In this document: positions 52,812-62,308 of the stretch, piece after piece | Position numbering within the stretch: position 1 is the first letter of the stretch | Layout of the letters: each line of letters starts with the position of its first letter | DNA from: Dictyobacter kobayashii | Lineage (GTDB): Bacteria; Chloroflexota; Ktedonobacteria; Ktedonobacterales; Ktedonobacteraceae | DNA: 64,000 bases | Direction: 5' to 3' | NCBI RefSeq assembly: GCF_003967555.1 | Contig: NZ_BIFS01000001.1 | Location: 5,828,001-5,892,000 of the forward strand | Made by a program: the position numbers and the translations under genes | Notes under the pieces: generated by a model | The model's input: the letters and a program-made list of their open reading frames with translations, nothing else | What the model was told of the DNA's origin: nothing | Databases searched by the model: none

Positions 52812-53963
52812 TTAGAGTTTCATGTCGACCCAGGTAGCGCCTTTCTGGGAGCTTTCGACGGATTTGGTGATGAAGAGCATGCCGCGCAGGCCGTCGTAGA
52901 CGGTGGGGTAGCCACCGAGGGGCTTTTCGCCGGATTCGACGCGGCGGATGTCGGCGATGGCCAGTTTGTAGACATTGGCGAAGGCTTCGTAGAAACCTTC
53001 GGGGTGTCCACCGGGCGTGCGGGCTGCAGCTTTGGCGGCGTCGCTGGTGTAGGCGCCGTTGGTGCGATAGATCTGGGTGGGCTGCCCTGGCTGTTTGAAG
53101 AGCAGGGTGTTAGGCTCCATCTGGTGCCATTCCAGGCCAGCACGGGTACCGTAGACGCGAATGCTCAGGTTGTTCTCTTCGCCGGCCGCGATCTGAGAGC
53201 AGGTCAGCAGGCCTTTTGCGCCGTTTTCCAGGCGCAGCAGCATATTGGCATCGTCGTCAAGCTGGCGGCCCTGCACAAAGGTGCTCAGGTCGGCGCTCAG
53301 CGAGGCGATCTTCTGGCCGGTAATAAATTCCAGCAGATTTTCGGCATGAGTGCCGATATCTCCGACGCAACCAGCGATACCGGATTTAGTCGGATCGGTG
53401 CGCCAGGCGGCCTGTTTATTGCCACTGTTCTCTTCCGGCCCCATCAGCCAGTCCTGGATATATTCGACCAGCACCTTGCGAATCTCACCGAGCGCACCAC
53501 TGCGTACCAGGTCGCGTGCCTGGCGTACCATGGGATAGCCGGTGTAGTTGTGGGTCAACGCAAAGATCAGGTTGCTACGCTCAGCCAGGGCCACTTCTTC
53601 TTTGGCCTCTTCGAGGCTGAAGGACATTGGTTTGTCGGAAACCACGTGGATACCATGCTCTAAGAAAGCTTTTGCCACGGGATAGTGCATATGGTTGGGA
53701 GTGGCCACAATCACGAAATCGATGCCATCCGGGCGGTTAGCCTCTTTTTCCGCCATCTCCTCATAGCTGGCATAGGAGCGATCCAGGAACCAGGCGCGGG
53801 CCGACTCTTCAGCGCGCTGAGGATCGGTGGACATCGCGCCCGCGACCACTTCCGCCTGACCATCCAGTTCTGCTGCGACGCGATGGACTGCGCCGATAAA
53901 AGAACCTTTGCCTCCGCCTACAATGCCGGCACGTAGTCGTCGATTAGATACGTTTCTGCCCAT
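52812..53963 (-). CDS. Gfo/Idh/MocA-family oxidoreductase
   Basis: 383 residues. RAGIVGGGKGSFIGAVH (GxGxG variant), DFVIVATPNHMHYPVAKAFL, VVSDKPMSFSLEEAKE (K-P motif with the active Lys) and CVGDIGTHAENLLEF (D-x-G-x-H, second catalytic pair). TAGGAGAAC precedes the ATG. It lies 200 bases after a second family member on the same strand, with a hairpin between. Likely acts on a sugar or inositol; substrate not known. Confidence 0.88.
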   Translation of the reverse strand: MGRNVSNRRLRAGIVGGGKGSFIGAVHRVAAELDGQAEVVAGAMSTDPQRAEESARAWFLDRSYASYEEMAEKEANRPDGIDFVIVATPNHMHYPVAKAFLEHGIHVVSDKPMSFSLEEAKEEVALAERSNLIFALTHNYTGYPMVRQARDLVRSGALGEIRKVLVEYIQDWLMGPEENSGNKQAAWRTDPTKSGIAGCVGDIGTHAENLLEFITGQKIASLSADLSTFVQGRQLDDDANMLLRLENGAKGLLTCSQIAAGEENNLSIRVYGTRAGLEWHQMEPNTLLFKQPGQPTQIYRTNGAYTSDAAKAAARTPGGHPEGFYEAFANVYKLAIADIRRVESGEKPLGGYPTVYDGLRGMLFITKSVESSQKGATWVDMKL

Positions 53964-54094
53964 TGAAGTGTTCTCCTATCTGTCAATTAACGTCATCTCT
54001 TCATCCGGTACATTGCACGCGAGCATGGGTGATGGCGCGCAATTGGTGTACCTTGTTATTGATATACATGAAGAATACCACGATTAGTATAATG

Positions 54095-54132
54095 ACCGCA
54101 CGCCGGGATAGCTGTCATCCCGGCGTAGCGGT
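54095..54132 (-). terminator. Long stem-loop between the two oxidoreductase genes
   Basis: ACCGC/GCGGT plus GCCGGGAT/ATCCCGGC, with a two-base internal bulge on each side and a seven-base loop, 30 bases past the upstream gene's stop. No T-tract follows; it may reduce read-through to the downstream gene. Confidence 0.55.
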
Positions 54133-54161
54133 CGGGGTTTGTCTGTAGTGGGCTGGCTGGC

Positions 54162-55268
54162 TTAGCGATCCTCGCTCCAGTCATGTTTGCCAGGATTCAG
54201 GGGCGCGGGGCGCTCACACATGCTGGTCAGCTCGATGTGCTTGCCCTGGTCGGATGCATCGTGGATGGCCTCCATAATATCGAGGACATGATAGGCCAGA
54301 TCGCCACTGGCACGATGGGGGCGACCAGAGTTGATGGCATGCACCATATCGGCCAGACCAATGCCACGGCTATTCTCAGCATAAGCATGCGTCAGCGGTA
54401 CTTCGCGCCAGTCTTTATCCTGAACCGTACGGACATAGACCGGGCCGCCGAAGGTATTGGGATCAGGCACAATTAAGGTACCCTCGGTGCCGTAGATCTC
54501 GATACGTGGCAGCTGGTGGGACCAGACATCGAAGCTCATTATCATGGTACCGACCGCTCCATTGGCGAAATCCAGCACGCCCGCGATATGGGTAGGGGTA
54601 TTGACCTGAATCTTCGTACCATATTTTGGCTGGCTGGTAATCAAGCGCTCAGGGAACGTAATGCGAGCCGAACCGGTCACGCGTCGTACGGGCCCCATCA
54701 TCGCAATCAGGGCGGTCAAATAATAAGGACCCATATCAAACATCGGGCCCGCGCCGGGCTGGTAGAAGAAGTCTGGATCAGCATGCCAGCTCTCAGGACC
54801 ATGGCCGAGCATAAAGGCGGTCGCGCCAACCGGCTCACCGATGACGCCATCATTGAGCAACTTAATACAGGTCTGCAAACCACCACCCAGGAAGGTATCG
54901 GGAGCACAGCCTACACGCAGGTTCTTAGCTTTGCCAGCCTCAAGGAGAGCGCGGCCCTGGTTGCGATTGACGCCCAGAGGTTTCTCACTGTAAGTAGACT
55001 TGCCTGCCTCGATAGCGGCCAGGCCGATTTCAGCATGAACTTTGGGGATCGTTAAATTGAGAACCACGTCAATATCGGGATCGGCCAGCAGTTCTTCGAC
55101 TGTGCAGGCCTTGGGGACATTGTAGCGCTGCGCCTGGGAGCGAGCGCGATCTAGATCGATATCTGCGCATGCAGTGAAGTTTAAAATATCAAATTTGCTG
55201 GGAGCTTCAAGATAAATAGAGCTAATCTGCCCGCAGCCGATCACACCTACGTTGGCTTTTTTTGTCAT
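54162..55268 (-). CDS. Gfo/Idh/MocA-family oxidoreductase
   Basis: 368 residues from the ATG at 55268 (AGGAGT upstream; the GTG at 55301 is less likely). NVGVIGCGQISSIYLEAPSK (Rossmann GxGxxS), ADIDLDRA, TIPKVHAEIGLAAIEAGKST, SEKPLGVNRNQGRALLE (E-K-P) and MFDMGPYYLTALIAMMG (D-x-G-x-Y). Similar to sugar dehydrogenases that act with neighbouring paralogues. With 52812 it probably forms a sugar-conversion pair. No transporter adjacent. Confidence 0.88.
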   Translation of the reverse strand: MTKKANVGVIGCGQISSIYLEAPSKFDILNFTACADIDLDRARSQAQRYNVPKACTVEELLADPDIDVVLNLTIPKVHAEIGLAAIEAGKSTYSEKPLGVNRNQGRALLEAGKAKNLRVGCAPDTFLGGGLQTCIKLLNDGVIGEPVGATAFMLGHGPESWHADPDFFYQPGAGPMFDMGPYYLTALIAMMGPVRRVTGSARITFPERLITSQPKYGTKIQVNTPTHIAGVLDFANGAVGTMIMSFDVWSHQLPRIEIYGTEGTLIVPDPNTFGGPVYVRTVQDKDWREVPLTHAYAENSRGIGLADMVHAINSGRPHRASGDLAYHVLDIMEAIHDASDQGKHIELTSMCERPAPLNPGKHDWSEDR

Positions 55269-55469
55269 GGTTGAAATAGACTCCTCTTCCTGTTTGGACA
55301 CGATGACTTTATCGGGTCTTACTAGAGTTTATTATAGACATGATACCATGCAAGAAAAGGTTTTCCAAGCTAATTGTTAGGAAATCTTGTGTTTTTGTTT
55401 TTTGTGTTGATTTTTGTTGGGTGTGTGCGTTGTTGGTGTGCGTGTGCATACGCGCCCGAACCATTTTTT

Positions 55470-55518
55470 ATTTTAATATGCAGGAAAGGTACGAATAACC
55501 TTTCCTGCATATTAAAAT
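55470..55518. repeat. Inverted repeat, family C hairpin, copy 2
   Basis: Two perfect 21-base arms (55470-55490 and 55498-55518) around seven bases, preceded by ACGCGCCCGA like the hairpin at 27308. The arm sequences differ, so the fixed part is the leading motif plus a variable stem. Confidence 0.75.
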
Positions 55519-55571
55519 GGAAGAAGAATTGGTTGTTGAGGAAGAGCGATTCATTTTTGGGATGGATCGCT

Positions 55572-56497
55572 TTAGCCTTCGGTGATTGGGATTAAGTTGG
55601 CGGTGATAGTTTGGATGTTGCCGCCGCGGGCGATTTTCAGGGTGACCTGTTCGCCGGGGGCTTTGTTGGCCAGATGTTGGCGGATATTGTGTACGCCTTC
55701 GATGGGTTGGCCTTCGAGCTCTAGTAGCAGGTCGCCGAGCAGGATGGCCTGTTGGGCGGCGGGACGTTCAACAATGCTGACAACTAGCAGGCCGTTAGCG
55801 CTGTGATCGGGTAGCTGCTGTTTGACGATTGCTGGCAGGTCGATGCGTTGGAGGCCAACACCCAGGATGGCCTGCGATTTTGGCAGCCCATTAAGCCACT
55901 CGCTGACCACATTGCTGGGGATGGAGACCGAGAGGTCGCCACCAAAGATCATGGCGTTGATGCCTACCACCTGTCCGTCTGCGTTCAGCAGGGGACCACC
56001 AGAGTTGCCAGGAGCGAGGCGGACATCGGATTTGATGTATGGGATACTCACCTCGGGCTCAATCTGGCGCGTGCTCATGGTACTTACGATGCCGGCTGTT
56101 ACCGTCCAGCGTTGTCCCAGGGATGTCCGATGGCGAAGACCCATTCGCCGACGCGCAGGCTGGCCGAGTCGCCGGCTGGCAGGAATGGGAGCTGGTCAGC
56201 CTCAACTTTGAGCAGAGCCAGGTCAAACTGGGGTTGTCGATGTAGTACCCGGGCTGGCAGGGTGCGTCCATCTGTAAAATGAATCTGGATGCCCTCGCCA
56301 TCTTTGGGCACGACGTGATTATTGGTGATAATCTGACCGTCCGCACGCCAGACGATACCGGTACCGCCGCCGTGGCGCTCATTGCGCACCTGAACGATGG
56401 CCGGCCGCACGTGGTTGAAGAGTCCGGTCAGGGTGGACGAAAATGCATCAGGTAGCGGATATGAAGACTGCGTTGATGGTGTTGTAGATTGTGTCAT
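55572..56497 (-). CDS. Trypsin-like serine protease with PDZ domain, no export signal, frame broken
   Basis: About 308 residues after adding one base near 56108-56110. Protease domain: GGGTGIVWRADGQIITNNHV (His), FDLALLKVEA (Asp), RLAPGNSGGPLLNADGQVVG (Ser), with GHPW before the break and TVTAGIVST after. A PDZ domain follows (GLLVVSIVERPAAQQAILLG, about 220-300). The full triad is present. Unlike usual HtrA proteins it has no signal peptide or membrane helix, so it appears to act in the cytoplasm or leave by another route. Downstream member of a two-gene operon with 56607. Confidence 0.85.
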
Positions 56498-56606
56498 ATT
56501 GGGAATCCTAGCCGTTCTCTATGTCAAAGGAAGAAGCGTGGAACCAGCTCTTCTTCCGCGTACCAGCATAAAAATTATCGTGTGTAATGAATGGTTAAGC
56601 GATAGC

Positions 56607-57518
56607 TTATTGACGTTGTCCAGGGGTGACGGTGAGTGTTTGCACAGTATCGCCACGGACCACTTCGATCGGCAAGGCTTTACCAACGCGTTCTCCCGTC
56701 AGGAGCAATTGCAGATCTTCGGTATCAGTGACGGTATGGCCATCGAGGCTGACCACGATATCACCGATGAGTAGACCGGCCTGTTGCGCGGGACTATTCT
56801 CCTCAACATTTACAATCAGCAAGCCATGATCCTGGGTGCGTCCGGCGCGCTGCGCCTCTGGCAGGTGTACGAGCTGGCTGCTCAGGCCCAGGAAACCACG
56901 CTTGATGTAACCCTGTTGGGCCAGTGCATCAGCGATGGATTGTGCCTGCGCGATAGGAATCGCCAGCGGGACGCCATTGGCCAGTCCGGTGGTCAGGATG
57001 CCCAGCACCTGCCCCTGGGTGTCGAGCAGGGGACCACCCGAGAAACCTGGATAAGGGGTGGCATCGGTGCGAATGTAGCGCTCCAGGACCGTGCCCTGGC
57101 CGGTACGAACCGGGCCGCCTAGCGCGCTGACGATGCCTGAACTGGCCATGGCACCATCCTCGGATGGGCGACCCAGGGCCAGCACCAGTTGTCCAACCCG
57201 CGCTGGTTCGGTGGCGGCTACGGCCGCTGGCAGCTTGAGGTTGGGGACGCGCAACAGGGCCAGGTCGGTCGTTTTATCGCGACCAATCAAGGTTGCCGGA
57301 AAAAGAGTCTGCTCATGTGATTGGATTTGGATGTCGTTCTCACGTTCAAGTATGTGACTAGCTGTAATCACAAGCTCGGGTGAAATAACGACGCCGCTGC
57401 CAGGTTGGCGGGTGCGACCAATAACGGTCACCAGGGCTGGTGTGGCCTTCTCAATCGCATCAGCCATCTGATTTGAGAGTGAACGTAACAATGAAGTGTC
57501 GTAAGTCGTGTTTTCCAT
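56607..57518 (-). CDS. Trypsin-like serine protease with PDZ domain, no export signal
   Basis: 303 residues from the ATG at 57518 (AAAGGAT upstream; longer start at 57578 unsupported). SGVVISPELVITASHILE (His), TTDLALLRVPN (Asp), PYPGFSGGPLLDTQGQVLG (Ser), then a PDZ domain (GLLIVNVEENSPAQQAGLLI). No signal peptide or membrane segment. First gene of the pair with 55572, 109 bases apart. Upstream, a hairpin and a complete IS separate it from the membrane-anchored HtrA at 59479. Role probably in protein quality control, by family. Confidence 0.87.
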   Translation of the reverse strand: MENTTYDTSLLRSLSNQMADAIEKATPALVTVIGRTRQPGSGVVISPELVITASHILERENDIQIQSHEQTLFPATLIGRDKTTDLALLRVPNLKLPAAVAATEPARVGQLVLALGRPSEDGAMASSGIVSALGGPVRTGQGTVLERYIRTDATPYPGFSGGPLLDTQGQVLGILTTGLANGVPLAIPIAQAQSIADALAQQGYIKRGFLGLSSQLVHLPEAQRAGRTQDHGLLIVNVEENSPAQQAGLLIGDIVVSLDGHTVTDTEDLQLLLTGERVGKALPIEVVRGDTVQTLTVTPGQRQ

Positions 57519-57596
57519 GTGTGTATCCTTTGACCAGGAACGAATAACAACGGATAGCGTATGCATACTATATGCCATGCTTGAAAAAGGTGCATC

Positions 57597-57632
57597 GTTA
57601 ATTTTTCCAGTTGTTTACCTGGAAAAATTAAC
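57597..57632. terminator. Stem-loop next to the insertion element
   Basis: GTTAATTTTTCCAG and CTGGAAAAATTAAC are perfect 14-bp arms; a T-rich tract follows on the plus strand. No plus-strand gene ends here, so it may be a leftover terminator of a lost gene or part of a repeat (ends like 38192-38233). Confidence 0.5.
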
Positions 57633-57723
57633 AGGTGTTGTTTCTTTTTTCTCTTTTTGATTTGCCGCCTGCGGCGGCAAAAGGGGAGGGAGGGGATGCC
57701 AGGGGACACCCCTGGAACCCCGC

Positions 57724-59275
57724 CTGACTTTTTATCACATTTTTAGTCGTTGAATCGTGGAAGCAGAAAAACCACGGTTCTTGGTGCACATGCCATTGGA
57801 ACGACCAAGAACGAAAAGAAAGGAGAAGGTGATGTTGTCTCCAGCAATCTTGTTGTCGTCTCAGCAGTGGGCTCAAGCCACCTTTGGCTCGGTCCAACTG
57901 GGCGATCCACGTCGTGTGCAGCGTGCCGTCGATCTTGCGTTCCACCTTGCGCAGCATCCACAAGCGTCTCTGCCCGGTGTGTTGAGCCCGGCGGGCTTGG
58001 AAGCGGCCTATCGATTTGTGCATTCGTCGCATACCTCGTATGAACATCTGGTTGCTCCCCACCTGCAACACACACGGCAAGCATGCCACCAGCAGGCACA
58101 GGTCTTGTTGATTCAGGATACCACAGAGATGGATTACCAGGCTCATCCTACGACGCGTGGACTGGGGCCCATTGGCAACGGAACGCATCACGGCTTTCTG
58201 TTGCAAAGCGTCCTGGCTGTTGTACCTCAGCACGATCAGTTGTTGGGATTGGCTCATCAAGAACCCTTTTTGCGCCAGCCAGCCCCTGAGAAAGAGAGCA
58301 AGCAACAACGCTGGAAACGCGAACGGGAATCGGAGGTATGGGAGCGCAGTGTGCGCATCCTGGGCTCGCCTCCTGCTGGCAGTCAATGGATTCATATGGG
58401 CGACCGCTACAGTGACATCTTTGCGTTCATGCGCCAATGTCGAGAGCAGGGGTGTGATTTTCTCGTCCGGGCCTATGAAGATCGCTGTATTGATCTGTTG
58501 GTGGAACAAGGAGAGACACCGGTGCCCCCACGATCGCATCATCATCGTAGCCCCACGCTGCATTTGCTGGAGGTGGTCAAGCAGATGCCCATTCGGTCGA
58601 GCATGTGGCTGGAACTCAAGAGTAGCCAGAAACACCCGGCCCGCAAGGCCCTTTTGGCCGTGAGTTGGCAGCCCGTGCGTCTGTTGCCTCCCCGCACACG
58701 GGAAGCCAACCAGTGGCGTCCGCTGGTGATCTGGGTCATCCGTGTGTGGGAACCTGATCCCCCAGAAGGGGTTGAAGCCTTGGACTGGATCTTGTTGACC
58801 TCGGTCCCCACCCACACGGCAACTCAAGCCCAAGAGCGGGTCGAGTGGTATCGCAGGCGTTGGATTGTTGAGGACTATCACCAAGGTCTCAAGACGGGAT
58901 GCCATATGGAAGAACGAGAGATTCGGGATTACGAGGGTTGCGAACGTTGCTGGGCATCATTGCCCCCATTGCCGTGCGCTTGTTGCAATTGCGTGTGCTT
59001 TCGCGTCAATGTCCTGACGAGCTGGCACGGGCAGTGATACCCACTGATATTGTCCTGGTGGTGGCTCATTTGAGTGGGCATCCAGCAAAAACCATGACGG
59101 TGCAGCAATGCTGGCATGGCATTGCACGTCATGGTGGCTACTTGGGTCGCAAAGGCGATGGCCCACCTGGATGGAAAACCTTGTGGTTGGGGTGGATGTA
59201 TATCCAGAACGTGTTGCAGGGAATGCAACTCGCTTCCCTCCTTTCGAATCAACTAGATTTGTGATAAAAAGTCAG
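57724..59275 (+). mobile_element. Complete IS4-type insertion sequence, 1552 bp
   Basis: Perfect 16-bp terminal inverted repeats: CTGACTTTTTATCACA at 57724-57739 and TGTGATAAAAAGTCAG at 59260-59275. Both ends are flanked by the 9-bp direct repeat GAACCCCGC (57715-57723 and 59276-59284), the target-site duplication. One transposase gene fills the element. Nine-base duplications are known for Tn5/IS50 relatives in the IS4 group. Intact ends and duplication point to a recent insertion. Joined flanks give a GC-rich palindromic stretch, so the IS landed in an intergenic repeat. Confidence 0.93.
57832..59264 (+). CDS. IS4-family (Tn5-like) transposase, frame broken
   Basis: About 477 residues from the ATG at 57832, behind AAAGGAGAAGG. 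The N-terminus has the Tn5-type DNA-binding domain (WAQATFGSVQLGDPRRVQRA, LEAAYRFVHS). DDE residues: first Asp in LLIQDTTEMDY, second in WIHMGDRYSDIF, Glu in VEWYRRRWIVEDYHQGLKTG (the YREK-type signature). One missing base at about 58934-58938 breaks the frame; repair gives LRTLLGIIAPIAVRLLQLR and the normal end at 59264. If real, the break would leave the element inactive, but a read error is more likely given the pattern in the window. Confidence 0.9.
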
Positions 59276-59312
59276 GAACCCCGCAAGGGGGCTGTGCGCC
59301 CCCCTTGACCCC

Positions 59313-59426
59313 CGCTTGATTATTGTCCTGGTTTTGTTGGTGGCGATTGTCGCCTCAATCATCCAGGCCCGGCGTTTGGGTGAGAATGTGCCGGTCAAAG
59401 TCGAAGAAGCAGAGAAAGTACATTAA
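59313..59426 (+). pseudogene. C-terminal remnant of a membrane protein, or very small membrane protein
   Basis: The frame gives RLIIVLVLLVAIVASIIQAR, a membrane helix, followed by a charged tail ending EEAEKVH and a stop at 59424. The left side runs into the GC-rich repeat and IS, with no ribosome site or ATG. It may be the 3' end of a gene cut off by the repeat, or a leaderless small protein starting at the TTG at 59316. It ends 53 bases before the HtrA gene. Confidence 0.35.
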
Positions 59427-59478
59427 CGCAAAGGGATTTGGGTAGCGGAGGAAGGAAACGCCCTCTGGGCGAAGGATT

Positions 59479-60687
59479 ATGATGAACGAACCGCATGAAA
59501 TACATGAGCCGCAGATGGCTGCGGAACCAGCCGCGCTGGATGGTCAGAGCAGGCCTCCAGCGCAGCGGAGGCATTCCAGGCAATTAAGTGCAGGGACGTT
59601 AGTCATTTGTGCCCTCTTACTGGCTACCGTGTTTGGTGGTGGCATGCTGGCTGGCTGGCAATTTGTAGCGCGGGGAGCGCTCGGCACGGATCTACAACCT
59701 GGTCCAAATGCCGCACCAACGATCAAATCCTCCACCGAAGATGAGCTGGAAGCATTGCGGGAACAGATTGTGGCCAATGTGCGTCCGACGGTAGTGCAGC
59801 TGAATGTCAAGGGCCTTCTCAGTAACAGCCTTGGCTCTGGCGTAATTATCGACCAGAGAGGATATATCATCACCAATAACCATGTAGTAAAGAATAGCGA
59901 GCATATCCAGGTCGTCTTCTTTAATGGACAAACAGCGACGGCCAGCCTGACTGGTGTCGCGCCAGCAGACGACCTGGCGGTGATCCATGTCGATCCGTCG
60001 CGGCTAAATCTCTCCGTGGCTACCCTTGGCGACTCTTCCAGGTTGCGTGTGGGGCAGGATGTGGTGGCGATTGGCAATCCACTGGGCATCACCCAGACGG
60101 TTACCAGCGGCATCGTCAGCGCCCTGGGGCGCAATATTGCCACCGGTGAAGTTGGCCAGATCTTGCCGGGTACCATCCAGACCGATGCCGCCATTAACCC
60201 AGGCAATAGTGGCGGCGCGCTATTCGATATGCATGGCAACCTGATCGGCATTCCGACCCTGACCGCCCTGGACCCTGAGTTTAAGACTCCCGCCACTGGC
60301 GTCGGTTTTGCTATCCCTTCCAACCGGGTACAATTTATCGCGCCACAGATCATTAAATCAGGTAAAGTTACACGCACGGGTCGGGCTGCTCTGGAAGTGC
60401 AGGTGGTGGACCTCGATTTAATCACCGCCCAGAAGAATCACCTGCCAGTTAAGCAAGGGGCACTGGTCGTCAGCGTCACAGCCGGTGGAGCGGCCAACCT
60501 TGCTGGTATCAAGTCCAGCGACGTCATCGTCCAGGTTGATGATAGGCAGATTACAGGCTCACTCTCCCTGGGAGACGCCCTGATCGCCAGGAATCCAGGT
60601 GATACCGTCAAAATCAAGCTCTACCGCGGCAGCAAACCAATGACATTTGAGGTCAAACTCAGCGAGTTGCCGGCGGGGAACACCTAA
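59479..60687 (+). CDS. Membrane-anchored HtrA/DegP-type serine protease
   Basis: 402 residues. A cytoplasmic, acidic N-terminus, one membrane helix at about 37-60 (LSAGTLVICALLLATVFGGG), then the protease outside: SGVIIDQRGYIITNNHVVKN (His), PADDLAVIHVD (Asp), TDAAINPGNSGGALFDMHGN (Ser), and a C-terminal PDZ domain (about 300-395: GALVVSVTAGGAANLAGIKS). HtrA proteins clear damaged envelope proteins. GAAGGA precedes the ATG. Its relatives at 55572 and 56607 are divergent, across the IS. Confidence 0.92.
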   Translation: MMNEPHEIHEPQMAAEPAALDGQSRPPAQRRHSRQLSAGTLVICALLLATVFGGGMLAGWQFVARGALGTDLQPGPNAAPTIKSSTEDELEALREQIVANVRPTVVQLNVKGLLSNSLGSGVIIDQRGYIITNNHVVKNSEHIQVVFFNGQTATASLTGVAPADDLAVIHVDPSRLNLSVATLGDSSRLRVGQDVVAIGNPLGITQTVTSGIVSALGRNIATGEVGQILPGTIQTDAAINPGNSGGALFDMHGNLIGIPTLTALDPEFKTPATGVGFAIPSNRVQFIAPQIIKSGKVTRTGRAALEVQVVDLDLITAQKNHLPVKQGALVVSVTAGGAANLAGIKSSDVIVQVDDRQITGSLSLGDALIARNPGDTVKIKLYRGSKPMTFEVKLSELPAGNT

Positions 60688-60781
60688 AGGAAGCCACAGA
60701 AGTTAGCAGGTTTTGAATGAGAAAGCTCTGCTGCATTCTTACTTATAGGAACGTTCCCTGGCGGTATTTCACGCGTTCGGC

Positions 60782-62308
60782 TTATTCAAGCACCGCGGCC
60801 GAGCGCAGGGCTATTTTTTCCTCTTCACTCAGGTCATGAACGCGCTGAGAGCGAATGAACATTCCTGCCAGCACGCCGCCCAGGGCCACGACAACGCTCA
60901 GCCAGAAGGCATCTTGCAGTGCCTGCATCAGCGCCCGGTTCCCAATGATACTCATGACAATGGGACTGCTATGGGTGCGCAACGCTTGCTTGATGATCTC
61001 GTTGGTATGCAGCTTTGCTTGCGATTGTACCAATGTGGCGAGAATAGCAACCCCCAATGAGGTAGAAACAAAACGAATAACATTGTAGAGCGATGACGCT
61101 TGCGCAAACTGATGGGGGCGCATGTCCTGTAACGCCGAGGCGTTTAAAGGTTGAATAATCAGACCCAGGGCGACTCCACGCAAGAGATAGAGCCCGCCAA
61201 GCCACCAGAACGAGGTCGTAAGTTGGAGATCTGCACTCTGCCAGAGCGTAAATGCCATGATGAGCATTCCTGGTATGACAACTGGACGTGCCCCAAAGCG
61301 ATCAACCAGCCTTCCACCAATCAAGGCGACAATGATCGAGGCAAACGCTTGCGGGAGCAGCAGCAAGCCGGATTGAAGGGCACTGAGTCCGCGTAGATTT
61401 TGCAAGTAGATGGGGAACAGAAAGAGCCCACCAAAGAACACGAACGTGATCAGTGCGCTGGCGATATTGCTGAAGATAAAAGGACTGTTGGTAAAGAGCC
61501 GCAAATCGAGCAGGACAGCATCTCCCCGCCTGGCACGCCTGAGTTCAGTCAGCACAAAAGTGCAGAGCAACAGCAAACCAGCAACGAGCAAACTCACGAT
61601 CAACAGAGACCCCCATCCAGCCGTGCTGGCATCAGAGAGCGCATAAAGAAAGGCAGTCAGACCGGAAGCAGCCAGCACAAAGCCAGCCAGATCAAAACGT
61701 GTTGGTGCCTCCGGACGGACTTCGCGCAAGAGCCAGATCCCCAATATGATACCGATGATACCCAGTGGAACATTGATAAAGAAGATATAAGGCCAGTCCG
61801 AATAGGTGACCAGGTAACCACCCAATGTTGGCCCAATCGCCGGTGCCAGTAGCGACGCGACTCCTAGCGCTGCCGAAGCGGTACCGCGCTGCTGGGGTGG
61901 GAACTCGCGATAAACCAATGTGATCGCGACAGGATAGAGGAATGCCCCGCCTATTCCCTGGAGAATACGAAAGATAATGAGCGCTGGCAGGCTCCAGGCC
62001 AATCCACAGAGTGCGGAGCCGAGTGTAAAGATAGCGAGCGCTAACACATAGAAGCGTTTAGCGCCCAGGTGATTAACAAAAAAGGCCGTCGTCGGTGTCA
62101 TCACCCCTTGCGTTAAGATGTAGGCTGTGATGGACCACTGTACAATGCTCAATGGTGCATGAAAGGCCGTTTGCAGGCGTGGCAGGGCGATGTTGACGAT
62201 GGTCTGGTCCAGAATGGTCATAAAGGCCCCAAAGACCACGACCAGGATGACGATCCATTTATAGGGAAGACGTTGTCTTGTAATTGTTGTGTGCGGGGGA
62301 AAAGCCAT
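60782..62308 (-). CDS. MFS multidrug efflux transporter, DHA2 (EmrB/QacA) type
   Basis: 508 residues with about 14 membrane helices. DHA2 landmarks: FGAFMTILDQTIVNIALPRL in helix 1 (LDxTIVNVAxP), WSITAYILTQG in helix 2, GAKRFYVLALAIFTLGSALC in the 2-3 loop, and GVASLLAPAIGPTLGGYLV in helix 5 (motif C). Uses the proton gradient to export toxic compounds. GGAGAG precedes the ATG. Divergent from the CGNR protein gene, its likely regulator. Confidence 0.92.
   Translation of the reverse strand: MAFPPHTTITRQRLPYKWIVILVVVFGAFMTILDQTIVNIALPRLQTAFHAPLSIVQWSITAYILTQGVMTPTTAFFVNHLGAKRFYVLALAIFTLGSALCGLAWSLPALIIFRILQGIGGAFLYPVAITLVYREFPPQQRGTASAALGVASLLAPAIGPTLGGYLVTYSDWPYIFFINVPLGIIGIILGIWLLREVRPEAPTRFDLAGFVLAASGLTAFLYALSDASTAGWGSLLIVSLLVAGLLLLCTFVLTELRRARRGDAVLLDLRLFTNSPFIFSNIASALITFVFFGGLFLFPIYLQNLRGLSALQSGLLLLPQAFASIIVALIGGRLVDRFGARPVVIPGMLIMAFTLWQSADLQLTTSFWWLGGLYLLRGVALGLIIQPLNASALQDMRPHQFAQASSLYNVIRFVSTSLGVAILATLVQSQAKLHTNEIIKQALRTHSSPIVMSIIGNRALMQALQDAFWLSVVVALGGVLAGMFIRSQRVHDLSEEEKIALRSAAVLE

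Noticed and set aside
52728..53663. 311-codon plus-strand frame
   Set aside because: It is the antisense shadow of the Gfo/Idh/MocA gene at 52812-53963, which has all family motifs.
57628..58905. 425-codon minus-strand frame
   Set aside because: Antisense shadow of the IS transposase; no motifs and low-complexity translation.
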